Shown piece by piece: positions 36,637-49,131 of a stretch of DNA of 64,000 nucleotides. Position 1 is the stretch's first letter; each line of letters opens with the position of its first letter. The DNA is taken from positions 248,001-312,000 of the forward strand of contig JARUPY010000397.1 in NCBI GenBank assembly GCA_029817715.1. Reading direction: 5' to 3'. This stretch comes from Melastoma dodecandrum (lineage: Eukaryota > Streptophyta > Magnoliopsida > Myrtales > Melastomataceae). The notes beneath the pieces were generated by a model. That model saw nothing but the letters and a program-made list of their open reading frames with translations. It made no database searches and was not told the origin of the DNA. A program made the position numbers and the translations under genes.

Positions 36637-39600
36637 ATCACATCCGAGGCCCTGAAGGCGGCCGGAGGGGTTGTACAGAGAGATGGGGTCGGGGAAGTAG
36701 ATGGGGGGGGGGGGAAGGGTCGAATATATTGACGTGGGAATTTTGGACGGGGTCGTGGTTGGGGATGTCGCGCTGATCATCAGCTGAATGGATTCTTTTA
36801 GTTTTACCCCCCATGTCGTTGGTTAGTTGGAACATGGTGTTGTCCGAAATCGGACCAAGTTAACCTTAAGAATGAATGATATATTTTTTTTTTTTACGAA
36901 AAATTTCCGTAACAGGCCTGGAGTCTTCGTAAATACACGGACTTTACGAAATTTTAAAATAGGTTTTACAAAAAATACATAAACTTAATTTCGTAAAGTA
37001 CAAAAAATTTTGTAAAATGCAATAAACGACTTAATATACTGTGATTTTATTCTCTTCCGTCAAAGCGAGGTTGATCCTCGTGAGAATGGGACGAATGAGG
37101 ATGAAACCAGGGCAAAGAACAACCGGGGGGGGGTTGACTTTGGGAAAACATTTAAAAATTTTAGTAGACCGTCGAGGATGGGATTTTCCTGGGGGTGGTG
37201 GGATTGGTATTGGTATTGGTATTGGTGGGGTGAGATGCTATCACCACCACAACCACGAGAAGCAAGCGACTATATATATAATAACACCCGCATTTCTCGC
37301 ATTTAAAAATTTAAGCATGATTGATGTCACGATGAAATGGTCCGAAAATACTAGAAAATAGAAATGTTAATGAAGTAACAAATGTCACGTACACGAAGCG
37401 CGAGTCGTGACGCGTCCGTCGGTGAGGATGATGATGATAATAGTAGTAATAATAATAAGAGCACACCGGATGTAACAAACCCAACCCCCACACCCACCCT
37501 CCCCTTTTGAATAATGGAGGGGATGCTTTACCACACGCAATCGGATATTGGGTCGTTTTTTTTGTTGTCGTGTAATTTTATACATCCACGACCCCGTCAA
37601 AATAATAACTACTTGAAATATATATATATATATATTCCAGTTGGTTGCTCCATCATTCATATCCCTTCTTTTCTCTTCTCTTTTGTTTATTCTTGAAGGT
37701 CTTCAAACTGTCGTGGCTCTCTCGTTTTCTTCATCGAAACCTCTTATGAGAAAACTTGAATGGGCCGAATCATGTGTCTGGGCCTTAAGAACTGATATTG
37801 GGCCTGGTGGGCTTTGTGTGCGCATGCGATTGATTCATTTTGTTTTTCGTTTTTTTTTGCCTAGACTCATTCGTTCCTGGTCCATTGATCCAGAATCGGG
37901 GGTTGTCGACAGATATGATTCAAAAGGCCCCCATTATTATTGATATTGAATTTTGTGTGCGAGTCTTTCGGGGGGTGGGTGGGGACATTCATTCTAAAGG
38001 GAAAAAAAAGTCATGCATAGTACGATTCATCATGCAAAGAAAGAGAGAGCTGAGGGGGACCGCCCAAAACTCATAATTTCTACCCCTTGGTTAAAGTACC
38101 AAATACATCCCCCTCCCCCCTTTTCACATGTCGAGCTTATCCGACATTAATAATAACACTCAATATCATATCACATAACCATTTCTCCAGTCATTTAACC
38201 GGCTATTAAGTTCATATAGTGATCAAACTGATGCAAATACATTTCTCGATTTTTGTGGACAACTGATGGGATGTTGATGACACGTAACAGGGAAGTAACC
38301 AATGGCCTTACAAAAATGAAACCATCTCAATCACACGCACACACCCAAAAGGAGATCATGACTAAGCAGCTACCCATGAATGGCAATATAACACACATCG
38401 CAGCAAGATCCTATTGTACTGTATGTACCCCCCTTCCTCCCTTTCCCAGATTGCCAAAGATCTCATCCTCTTCCCAATCCCAACAATCTAAACCAAACTA
38501 TACTAAGAAAAAAAGAAGAAGAAGAAGAAGAAGACAGGACCATCCCCCAACCCCTCACCATTTATTATTATTATTATTTACAGTGCTTCTTTTCTTCTTA
38601 CTCGGACAGAGAGAGAAAGGACACCAACAACAGTCATCACCCTCTTTTTTTTGTTTTTTCTTTGGCAGCAGACATTTCAGCTATGCTTATAAAGAAAAAC
38701 CTTACTGTTGTTGCAGGTCTTTCTGTTGACCTCTTGGCCATCTCGCCTCACAAACACGCTGTGTATCAAATGAGTTCCCGCTGAGGTAATATTCTTAAAG
38801 GAATTTCATGGTCTATTGAGTTATATGTAAAAATGGTTGAAAAGAAAAAACGAATCGGGTTTGTAATGGAATTTTTGCGTTTTCTTATTTTGTAATGGGA
38901 AGATATCTCCATATTTGGGAAACGATGGCTTTGCCCTCAGCGCTTATTTTGCAAAGTGCATGTACTGATTCAAGGCACTAAAACCAGAAAACAACTCTAT
39001 CCTAAAGTTTTTGCTTCATTTGCCCGTGAAAAGAAAGTGACAAATGGATGAGAAGTTCACGAATGCATTGAATTCCTGTTGGATGCCTTGCAAAAATTGA
39101 ATGTCAGTGCTCTCCCCTTTTGGACAACCTCTCTCTGAATGTGAACCTTCAGGGAAAGCTGAGGGCCAGCTGCTGCTCCTCCTCCCTGCCTCAGAAATGG
39201 GCCACAATTGTCGACCAATCCAACCAAAAATTTACAATGGTCCAATCGGGATTGGCCTGAACTAACCGGTCTCTTGTACGTAGCATCATGGAAAAGACAA
39301 GCATTCAAACCTTTTCACTAGAAATTCGAGCTAAAGTCATCAAGGATAGATCAGTCCCTCGCAACATCTCGATTTGAAAAAAGTAATGGGTGTGTATGAA
39401 AGGAGAAGGACCAACAAAAGAAGAAGGCATGTGCAGCTAACTCATAGATTAGGTACCGAATCGGATAACAAAACGCAGCAGATCCCGTCACAATTTCTCG
39501 AGTTGTGAAGTAGAGGGAATGGCAATCCACATACTGCAAAACCATGCCTAGGAATCAATGATCTATACAAGAGCTCGAGCTAATTGCCGGATAGGTAAAA

Positions 39601-40244
39601 CAAGTAAGCTACTGAATCAGTCCGGAAGAATATATGTTAGGAGCTTGTACTCGAAGTATGGACTCGCCCTATTAAACTTTACACGACTGACAACACTGGA
39701 CAACGATGTAATGTTTAATTTGGATTTGGATGCGAATTAACCTAAGGGGGCAAGCGACCAAATGAAAGATGAACTCTACTTTTTGGAGATCGAATGGGAA
39801 CTAGAATCAGACTTCAGGTTGTTGCAATCCCTCGGAACGACCAAAGAGAGAGGGATCGAATGAATGGATCCAAAGAAAAACAAGAATGGAAAAGAAAGAA
39901 CAGTCACAAATGATTGCAATGAAAAGAAATACAAACCCTAGTAATCACCCAAGAATCGGTCACTTGTTACCTCTGTGTGCCGTGCGCCAATGGTTTGGGG
40001 AGATCCCTTTATTTGGCGACTCTACACGGCGATTGAGGTCGAAGTCGAGATTGGGACCTTACGCGAAACCACTTCGAATCACTGGGATGTTGGGCCTTGC
40101 CACAAGATTCGAGACGGCATGAAAGGAAAAATCGAAACTCGAGGAAATCGAAATCGACCAGCTCGCCTGGAAATCCATTTGCTCTACGGAGGAATTAGAT
40201 CCCGCGTCTAGCTCGAGGAGTAAGAGCTTGGCTTAGCCATTGGA
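36637..40244. other. ABCG 5' region and long intergenic spacer
   Basis: 36637-36840 is the presumed ABCG 5' leader and contains a G-run of about 12 on the plus strand (near 36703-36714). Beyond it lie AT-rich DNA, GGTATT-type short repeats near 37200-37230, (AT)n near 37618-37635, (AAG)n near 38513-38533 and (TTA)n near 38562-38580. Open frames are short and unconserved. The rightmost part is probably downstream sequence of the minus-strand MIR172 transcript. Confidence 0.4.
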
Positions 40245-40352
40245 TTGCTGATGCAGCATCATCAAGATTCTCAAGGTGGAACGGCGAAATCATTAACAGC
40301 CCGCGAGATTTGCGTCGTGTTATTGTGAATCTTGATGCTGCTGCACCTGCAA
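40245..40352 (-). ncRNA. MIR172: MIR172 microRNA precursor hairpin
   Basis: On the minus strand the 3' arm (40271-40251) is an exact match to canonical miR172, beginning AGAATCTTGATGATG and ending GCTGCAT. The 5' arm (40344-40324) reads GCAGCAGCATCAAGATTCAC plus A, as expected for miR172*. The arms pair over about 28 positions with four mismatches, separated by a loop of about 50 nt. In known MIR172 genes the mature RNA is also on the 3' arm, which fixes the minus-strand orientation. miR172 represses AP2/TOE-type transcription factors controlling phase change and flower development. A TATA box lies upstream at 40971-40963 (minus). Confidence 0.93.
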
Positions 40353-40962
40353 ATAATGACTCCCCGTCTTCTTCCCCGTAATCAAGTCCTCTCCTCCAAA
40401 AAAATCACTCCCAAATTACTAAAAATACTAAATTCAAAACAAGCAGTTGAAAGTGCTGGGATTTTTTTCCTTCCCTTTTTTTTCTGAGTAAAGAAAACGA
40501 AGATATCAACATAAACTCCGGAAAAATCTCGCTACTTGCTTCTGATCCAACAAGAAATCCTTGAGAAAAAGAAAATAAAATTCGAAAAAAAAGTAGGAAT
40601 TAAAAAAATAAATAAAACACCGCTGGTAATCCTAGCCAGGATCGATGTGCTGGAGATCAAAAGGACTAGAAGGAAAACAAAAGGAGACGGATTACGACCG
40701 ATGTGTCCGATGAAATGAACCAGAAGACGAACAGGGAGATCGAAGCTGAGGTTGCTTGCTCGGGTCAAAACCCTTCCGGAGAAAATCCTTATAATAATAA
40801 TAGTTTATCATTATCATCATCATCATTGTTTTGTTGCATAAATGACAAGAACGAGCAACAACAACAAGAAGAGGAAGACCGAGGGGAGGAGAGAAAAAGT
40901 GTAGAAAGGGAGAAGCGAGGAAGAATGTCATATGGTGTGCATCTACCCGAAACGTTGCTGCC

Positions 40963-40971
40963 TTTTTTATA
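40963..40971 (-). promoter_or_regulatory. Candidate TATA box of the MIR172 primary transcript
   Basis: On the minus strand TATAAAAAA follows a (GT)n run and lies about 600 bases upstream of the MIR172 hairpin. With a start about 30 bases downstream, the primary transcript would begin near 40935. This is inferred from motif and position only. Confidence 0.45.
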
Positions 40972-41049
40972 CACACACACACTCCCCGGCTGCTCGGCGA
41001 GTTTCGGATCACACGTTGCTATGGACACCGAGTCCCACTTCTCACCATA

Positions 41050-42065
41050 GTTTTCAAAATCGCGATTTTACAATTTCGTGGGAAGAAACGAGTTGAATCG
41101 GTGTGAAAAATGTTGTCCAGTAAAATCGTAGTAAAATCGTAAAAACCGGAAACGTAGGATTCTAAAATCGTAATAAAATTATAAAATCGCTTGAGCCGGG
41201 TCAAATCTTAGAGATAGTCTACCAACGCAGCCCATCTAAATCTAAGCTCACCTAACCATTTATTCATTGGACTAATTTGTGAGTAATTTCAAATGTGAGG
41301 ACTAAATTGAATTAAATAGAAAATTACCATTGCCTCCTCCTTCCTCCTCCTTTTTCCTTTCCCTCCCGAACCCTTTAAGGATCTGCCCTTTCCAGCAGCC
41401 CCGAGCAGTCGGCCCTCCGAGCTCGCCCCCGAGCAGCCGGCGTCTCTTCCCCGAGCAGCCGGTTTGTTTCTCCCGAGCAGCCGGCCCTCCGAGCTCGCCC
41501 CCGAGCAGCCAGCCCTCCGAGCTTGTTGTTACTTTCAGTCCCATCAAGTAGGTGGGTTCCTCGAGGTAGATTGAAGTATTAATTTTGGTTCAGAGTTTGT
41601 GTCGCGTTGCTGGGAGGAGTGGGTTTGTTCGAATTTCAGTGTGTTAATAATCAACTTTTTGTTGCCTCGAGCTCAATCCCTGCGAAACATCAATCTTGAA
41701 ACAAAAAAATGGGAAAGATAGTTTTGTTCTTTTTTAGGAAGATGTGGCTAAAAAAATGGGAAAGATAGTTTATGGGTTCCCGACATTTGATCTTCTCGAT
41801 GTTCTTCCGCTTGATGATATTTTTTCCAGCCAGAAACAATAAATCTATTCTAGAGCATACCTAAATTTTAAGTGGATTGAAGATGTTATTAAGTGGACTG
41901 AAGACGTTATTGAGCATACTTAAATTTATTATTTGTTATTATGTATACATACATATGTGTGTTCAAATCACAATTTTGTAAACTCTTTCGATTTTACTTA
42001 CGATAATGCGAGTTACGATTTTACATACACCTCACAATCCTAGGTAAGATCTCGATTTTGACAAC
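41050..42065. mobile_element. Non-autonomous DNA transposon with terminal inverted repeats
   Basis: The left end reads GTTTTCAAAATCGCG and continues ATTTTAC. The reverse complement of the right end (42065-42044) reads GTTGTCAAAATCGAG, then ATCTTAC. About 18 of 22 positions match. Both ends also carry repeated subterminal AAAATCGTA/CGATTTTAC motifs (41125-41180 and 41985-42025), as in hAT-like elements. There is no transposase frame inside. No convincing target duplication could be read, so the superfamily is uncertain. The interior contains a GC-rich tandem block at 41398-41525. Confidence 0.62.
41398..41525 (+). repeat. GC-rich minisatellite inside the TIR element
   Basis: Five or so imperfect copies of CCCCGAGCAGCCGG, several followed by CCCTCCGAGCTCGC, in a local island of very high GC within AT-rich ends. 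The apparent open frames here are repeat artefacts. Confidence 0.75.
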
Positions 42066-45000
42066 CTTGTCTGTCACACATTTGGTTATGTTTACCTTTT
42101 TCTTTATGCATAAGGTAAGAAGCGATTAATAATAATGACTTGGCTTTAAACGGGGGATAATTTGGCATAGCCAGTGTCATTCTCTCATGCAATCCCGACG
42201 AGTCCTACCGGCTTAAAGCCAATGTGGAGTCCAAGTAGTTTCTGACGACACTAAAAACATATCAATTGCGGTATCTTTAGTAGATTTTGTCTGAGGATCA
42301 CGATGTTAAAAGGCGTATGGAATGTATACACGTTGCTTTGTCTGCGGATTACTTTAAAAAAAAAAATTTGCAGTTGCGGATTTAATGCCATCCGATAATA
42401 GAAACTTCTGTTTTCTAAATTTGGTATTAAGTTAAACACCAGCCCCAAGTGAAAATATATTAACAAAAAATAAATAAAATCGATTTATTCTTTTTCTTGA
42501 AAGAGCGAACTGGTCAGGAAAAAAAAAATCAATAATTAGAGTATGACGTGTAAAGCGCGGCTGGTGATGGGACACTTCTGAAAGATTATATTGAAAAATT
42601 TTTAAAAGGAAAAGAAAGGAGCATTTTCTTGTGTTGAGCCAGGGGTCCATGGTTTTCTTCTCTCGACCAGTAAGTAGTATTTAAAAAAAAAAGAAATAAA
42701 ATATAATTATTTGCTTGAAGTTATGATAATAACATGTAGCCACCAAAATTGACACCCCGTACCTAGAAAAACTCGCACAGAGAATTCACATTATTTGATA
42801 TCTATCATGTAGTTGATGGGTTTTTGTGATAATTCTAAGAAAATATACTGAGCTTAGATAAGATAAAAGTGTTTGACAGGAGCTCATAAACCTTATAATT
42901 ATGAACAAAAGTTACACCTCACTTATTTAATAAGAGATTGGCCAATATATACGGAAATATTGTCTTACACATCCATGGTATTTCCTTTTCTCTTTCTTTT
43001 TTTTTTTTATTTCGAGAAACAAATTATCGACAGGGATTAAAACCTGCAAAAAGTTGTGGGGGAGAGATTCCTCATGTCGACTCCAACTGGGGGGTTCCTC
43101 TTCGTCCGTACACGTCTGATGTGGTGGCTCTTTCAGGCCGGGCCACCCAATGTTTACTATTTATCGTCAAAAGAAGAAGATTAGTGGTTTATATTAACGT
43201 ACCTACGTGTTCTTTTATGAGATGAGAATAAACCGATAAAAAAAAAAAGAAATGGAAAAGAATAACAGGAACCACCCTATAATAATAGGGACCAAACACA
43301 ATATGAATTGAACCGGCGGCCGTCATTCGTTTTGAAACTAAGCAATAAACATGGGGGCCGCATTGAATAACATGCCGTTTCGTTGTCTTTTGTGTCTCAT
43401 ATTATTTTTCAAGGGCCATACTCGGCATGATAAGTGAATATTCATGAAAAGAATCGGGAATTAAAAGATGATTAGGTAGCCGTTTGTGGATATATTATTG
43501 GCTTTTCTTTTTATTTAATGTGGCAGATAATATTAGCCATGGTTTAAATATTTCAATACATGTTTTTTATTGTTCCTCTTCCATTAGATTCTCTTCTATT
43601 AATATTACATAATTAAATGATTCGTTTTGTTGTCTTTTTCTTTCCTTTTTTTTATCAGAATTGCTTCCACGACTTTGCCTGGCTCGGACTTAGTAACATC
43701 CCATTAAATCTGTCACAATGTGTTTATAACTCACGAAGATCAGGTAAGATAAATAACCATGGCAAGACATGTCCCATATGTCGTGAGTGATGCAAGTATG
43801 ACCACCGACTATTGGAGTTCTTCCATAACTGTTAAGGATTTGTGTGTTGAACCAGGTCGGGACGCATCACGATATTGACCAAGCTCAATTCTCGGCATGA
43901 CTATACCTAGATTTGTTTTCAGTCTCGTAATGGCATAGAAATTCTGCCAAGTTGTCTCTATAAGATATTGACATATAAATAATCTTGGACTCTGAATTGA
44001 CGATGCAGGAGGAATTAATAGACAATATTCACTTGGTAATTTTAGAATTTAATTGAGAAGATAATAAACACTCAATTGAGAGGTTGGGAAATTATTTAGA
44101 GAAGATATTTGATTAGAGAAAAAAAATAAAAAATATTCTCTCTAAAATACAATGTGTTCAAAATATTGAGAATGGTTTCTCAACCTGCGTTTGCCTTTGA
44201 TTTTCATGTACTCCCCACAATCCTTTGCTGTTCTCCACAAAACCCCGGTGGTTCGCCAAAGTTCATGCCTCACCCACGACCTCTATCCGTGGCGGTTTTA
44301 GTAATCTAATTAATGTAAATTTGACTCCATTCAAAAGTATAAAAGACTTTTATTGTTTTTTGCTCCATTTTCTTTTGTGTTCAAGCGTCCGACTTTAAGC
44401 TTAAGTTTCCAAAATATTTAAGAATGACGATCACGATGAGAATATCAAAGAACCCCTACATTTCATGGCCAGATAATCCTGACGCGTTTGCTTTTTGAAC
44501 GAACATAGGGTCTCGAAGGTGCTCCAAACATATGGTCGCATGTCATGATGGGGGGCATGGCCAGGTTTTCATAGACAATCTATAAAAAGAAAAGCTTGTT
44601 AGGACAATGATAACCCGATCGAATCCAACATAAAAGAAGGTTCGTAATAATATGCTTTGATGCCATTATTTATATAAAACAAGTATAATCTGGGATTCAC
44701 AACGTTCCTTATTTTTAGAAGAAAGAAAAATAAGAAATAAATAAATAATTTATTTTATTTTATTTTCATTGCCAATATCGACTGTCATCCAAGTAGCTTG
44801 TAAAGACGCACTAACCAACCGGTACCCGGTTATTTATTTATTGATTAATTATATATGAAAAAATTGTCGGTCATTGGTAGGTAAAAATAATTGTTTATAA
44901 TATAAAATTTAATGGGCGGAAGCATTATTTTTTCTTACGATTAATAGATTGGAGGGAGAATGGATTCCCTGACCCATCCAAAAGAAAGGACACAAAGATG

Positions 45001-46161
45001 TCATAATTTTAAGTGTTGGTCAAAATCAAATTCACCTGAATCCACCTCGTTGTCTTTCTCTTTTAATTATTGAGGGACAACAGATGCTCTTCAAATCATA
45101 CACGCTAATGGAATACATTTATCGAAGGAATCATAGATATTAAAATTTGAATATTTGCATAAATTTGAATCGATTCCGACAAGATAATGCGATAGGCGGC
45201 TCCTTGTCTGCCACGATATGAACGGCACGGTATTCATGGCTCATATCGAGAGGCGGATATGATTATATCTGAATAATGTTTGAGAAGTAGGAGCACGACG
45301 GGGGTGGATTCGATTAGGGCGATCCCAAGTGCTTAATCTCGTGGATAATGACGAAGGAATCTTGATTAGGGAGAAATTTATTAATAAGAGTTTGGCATGA
45401 GTTTGATTGGGAGGATGACCCCTTTGTTGGGGAGTGAGGGGGACTGTGACTCTCCAACTCCAAAAACCAAACTCATTTCCTCCTGTGTTTTTAATCGAGC
45501 TTAAAGCATGGGGCTTAGAGACTAACACAAAACATGTACCATTAAAAAAATGGGTTTAGTTTTGGGGTTATTAGTAATGTAATAAACATTTTTCAGATTA
45601 ATTTATCTGTAATGTCGTCATCTTGTTGTTTTGACTGCCAACAAGGGCATCGGGAGTCGAGATTTTGTGTATATTTATTGTTGGATGAAAAATGCTTCGG
45701 TCTTTGTTTCAATTAATGTAAAATAAAATGCATTCCTCGACATGGGACAACGGGCTGGTTTACCTTTTAGAACTAGAATTATAAATGTATAATTCTGAGT
45801 CCCGAGTGGGAGATGGACTTTGGAAGCCCATCAACCCCCAATACAAAAACCTCGATCTTGTGAAGGCCCAATAGGGTTCCAAACCTGTCTGAAGCCCATT
45901 TCACTGCGTCAACAAGTAGGCCTTTATGGGCCTTTTGCTCATGTCCATTATAATTTAAAGCGTATTATTAAGCTTCAAAGCATTTGATGAAAATTAGTAT
46001 GTTTTGGTGATTGGGGATGAGCTTGGAAGCAGCGTAGATTTGATTGTTCTTCCTCCGCCCCGTTGTCTTCATTCTGTCTTCGATTCGACCACAACCCCGA
46101 GGGGATTGTCCTTTCCCCGGTCCAGAAAGGAAGGGGAGGTTTGGCTTTGGGGGATTCAAAG
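42066..46161. other. AT-rich intergenic DNA upstream of the Rab gene
   Basis: About 4 kb with only short, unconserved open frames and no RNA gene recognised. The last few hundred bases before 46162 become GC-richer and are the likely promoter and 5' UTR of the RABF1 gene. Confidence 0.4.
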
Positions 46162-48174
46162 ATGGGTTGTTCGTCCTCCCTTCCTGGTAACGACGATCTG
46201 GGGTTTCTTTATCTGATTATAATTTACGATAGTTGCGAGCTTTTCTGGGTTCGTTTGTTATCTGGGTTTCTGCATAAAGCTGCGAGCTTTTCTCTCGGGA
46301 TTGTTTTACTTCTAGGGATGTCGGGATGCTGTTCGTATGGGGGTGGTTTGTTCGTGGGGTAAGTGTGATTCTTTTTCTGTGCAGATAGGAGTCCTGGAAA
46401 ATTGGGCGGGATTAATCCGCAGAATAGCGGAAGTAACGACGCCAAGAATCTTCGGGTTAAGGTGAAGAGGTTCCTTGTTGGGTTCTAGATTTTGCGTGGT
46501 TTTGGAAGCTATTGCCCTTCTTGTGGGTTTTAACTTTATGGTTTTCCGGGTTAACCCTTTCAAATTTTTGCGATTATTGCACGGTTATGATCACCTGTGT
46601 GGTTAAGGGTGTAATGGGTGTTGGTCTCGATGTAGGTTAGCCGTTTATAATTGAAATTAAGTATGTTATTGATTGCGATTGGTCAATATGCTTAATTTAA
46701 CTTGTGTTGCTATGTTGCCTGTTCTGTTGTTTATCACTCGAGAGAGAGGGGAGTTATGGTGCTAGCTACACCCTGTTAGTGATTAAAGAAGTATATGTTG
46801 TGTAGGGGTGCATGAAAACACTTTCTTGTCCGGTGCTATTGGTGCTCGTATATTGAGTTGAGATTTTTAGCTAGAATGCTTGTTTTTGGAATTTGATTCG
46901 GCTTGTTTTATTTGTTGATTTTCCTAGTAGCTTATGTTGGGTCTGGAACAGTTGTTTGTTGGACTTGTAATGACATTGCTGTACCCTGAAAAAGTTAACC
47001 TCGGCCCCTAATTATTCCGCAGCTTGTGTTGCTGGGGGATTCAGGTGTTGGGAAAAGCTGCATCGTTCTTCGGTTTGTTCGTGGGCAGTTTGATCCGACT
47101 TCTAAAGTAAGGATGATATCTTTATGGGTATTCTCATTTGGCTGCCAAAGCTACACATTACTTTTATGAGCTGATGGTGTATTGCAGACCCTTTGAAGGT
47201 TCTGTATCAATTGTTCTGCTCGCTTTGGTCTCAGGTAACAATTGGGGCGTCATTCTTGTCTCAGACGATCGCGTTGCAAGACTCTACAACTGTTAAGTTT
47301 GAAATCTGGGACACTGCTGGTCAAGAGAGGTATCAACCCAAGGCAAAGTTTATTGTCTTGAATTCTCACCATTTATTGATGTTTCCAATGGAAATAACAT
47401 GGCAGATATGCTGCTTTGGCACCTCTTTATTATCGTGGCGCGGCAGTTGCTGTGATCGTGTATGACATTACTAGCCTGGAATCATTTCATAAGGCTCAGT
47501 ACTGGGTGAAGGTATGCCTCCTGTTGCTGTTTTGTGACTGCTTTTTGGGAAAGGTTGCATTGTTCCCAGCGACTGTCTTTGCCAGGAGTTACAAAAGCAT
47601 GGAGGGCCTGACATGATCATGGCCCTGGTGGGTAACAAAGCTGACCTTCACGAGAGTCGGGAAGTGTCTGCAGAAGTGAGTGCAGCTTTCGCAATTTGAA
47701 CGTGCTCTCTAGGAAACTTGTTTCCTGATCTGACACGGACCTTTTCTGTCGTATGTGAAGTCCGGGATGGACTATGCAGAGAGAAACGGGATGTTTTTCA
47801 TCGAGACTTCAGCTAAAACTGCAGATAACATAAATCAGCTCTTCGAGGTACAAATTTCCTCTCTTGTTGCTTTTGGGGATCCTCTCATACGATCTTCCAT
47901 CTAAGAATCAATAGACTACTTCATTCTCACTAGTTTGGATGGCCATTCTCTCCTCAAATTTTGGTTTTCACAATCCTCTCATGACTCGGAAGGTCGGGGT
48001 AGTGCAGAAAGGACACATTCTTGATCACGGCTTAGAGCTAGCTTATCACCTCCTTGTGGGCCACAGTTGTCCTACTTACCAGCGCTTTTTTTTTTCCTGT
48101 CTAACCTCATTTCTTCGATTCCTGGGCAGGAAATCGCCAAACGGCTCCCTCGTTCTGCTCCGGCCTCCTCATGA
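46162..48174 (+). CDS. RABF1: RABF1/ARA6-type plant-specific Rab5 GTPase
   Basis: Eight GT-AG exons: 46162-46186, 46385-46461, 47023-47106, 47235-47329, 47406-47511, 47586-47675, 47761-47847, 48130-48174. They give 202 aa, equal to Arabidopsis ARA6. The start MGCSSSLP offers Gly2 for N-myristoylation and Cys3 for palmitoylation. The C-terminus ([10 protein letters not shown]) has no prenylation cysteine; both features define the ARA6 class. G-domain motifs are complete: GDSGVGKS (39-46), the effector-region Thr in VTIGASF, DTAGQE with the catalytic Gln, NKAD and ETSAK. The protein acts on late/multivesicular endosomes and in fusion with the plasma membrane (family knowledge). The gene points toward the U-box gene downstream, separated by about 950 bases. 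Confidence 0.96.
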
Positions 48175-49131
48175 TCAAGGAATAACGATTGGCCGGCGAA
48201 CATTATAACGCTCCCAAGATATGCTTGTAAGATTGCTTCTGTGTATATCGATCCGATCCCGTGTCTGAAACAATTCCATGCATCATCAATGCTTGTTTTT
48301 TTCAGACTACCCCAGCTGTCTCAGCCAGATGCACCTGAGATAGTAGGCCACACGATTTTATCACATCCGACGTGGGTTTGGTCATATCCATATAAACCAT
48401 ATGTGTCGCTTGTTTTATGAAAATACTGATGGGTTAGGTTGAGGGTGAATCCCATTTACCCCACGCTGTATTCTAGAAATTAAAGATTTATATCGCGTAA
48501 CAATTTCCGTTTAACCGAAAATATCATCGACCATGTGTCGGGAACTACACGTGGCAGGATCCCATTTGTTGGTAATCGTCAGACGGGGGACACGCGCACT
48601 TGCCGACACGAAACGTGTGGTGGCCTGTAAGAAGAATGAGTGCCACCTTCCAATCTACTGTCATTGCCTCTCCGAATCAATTTATGTGGAATTAGTAGTT
48701 GAATTAATCACTGCAGACGTTAACGCTGAAAGCAATACGAACGAATTACTTGAAACGAACGAAGGAAAACAATTCTCTCAAAATTACGATTTTTCTAGAT
48801 CTATTGTGTTTATATTAGAAAAGAAAAGCTTGGGGACCACAACCATAGTCGTCGTCACATCGCCCGCCTAGAAAATGGTCAAAGAACGCCCAAAACAAGA
48901 GCCACAAGCCAACCACATCCCCCGTAGCAGCAGCAACAACAAGACTTGGTAATAATAACACCCATTCACTTCTTCCTATTCCGATTTCGACCCCATCAAA
49001 CGCCCGACATCCACTCCCCCGCTTCCATCTTCCTGGGAAAGTCAAAGATTCCGACTTCGGTCGAATCATCAGGTTTGGTTGATCCGGGCAAAGCAAAGTT
49101 TCCATCTTTTCTTTTTTTCTCGCTTTCGGAG
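48175..49131. other. Spacer between RABF1 and the U-box gene
   Basis: Contains the RABF1 3' UTR and the presumed promoter and 5' UTR of the U-box gene. The frame of the U-box gene stays open upstream to about 48946, but the first in-frame ATG is at 49132. No separate gene is supported. Confidence 0.45.

Noticed and set aside
42938..43225. 95-codon plus-strand frame
   Set aside because: No domain or splice signals, in AT-rich spacer with homopolymer runs.
48300..48440. Sequence with ACATCCGACGTGGGTTTGG, considered as a third copy of the USE-bearing repeat
   Set aside because: Only a partial match to the USE, no TG...CA ends and no shared internal blocks; lies in the RABF1 3' region.
48533..48871. 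112-codon plus-strand frame between RABF1 and the U-box gene
   Set aside because: No recognisable domain, lies in the likely promoter region, and no splice partner extends it.
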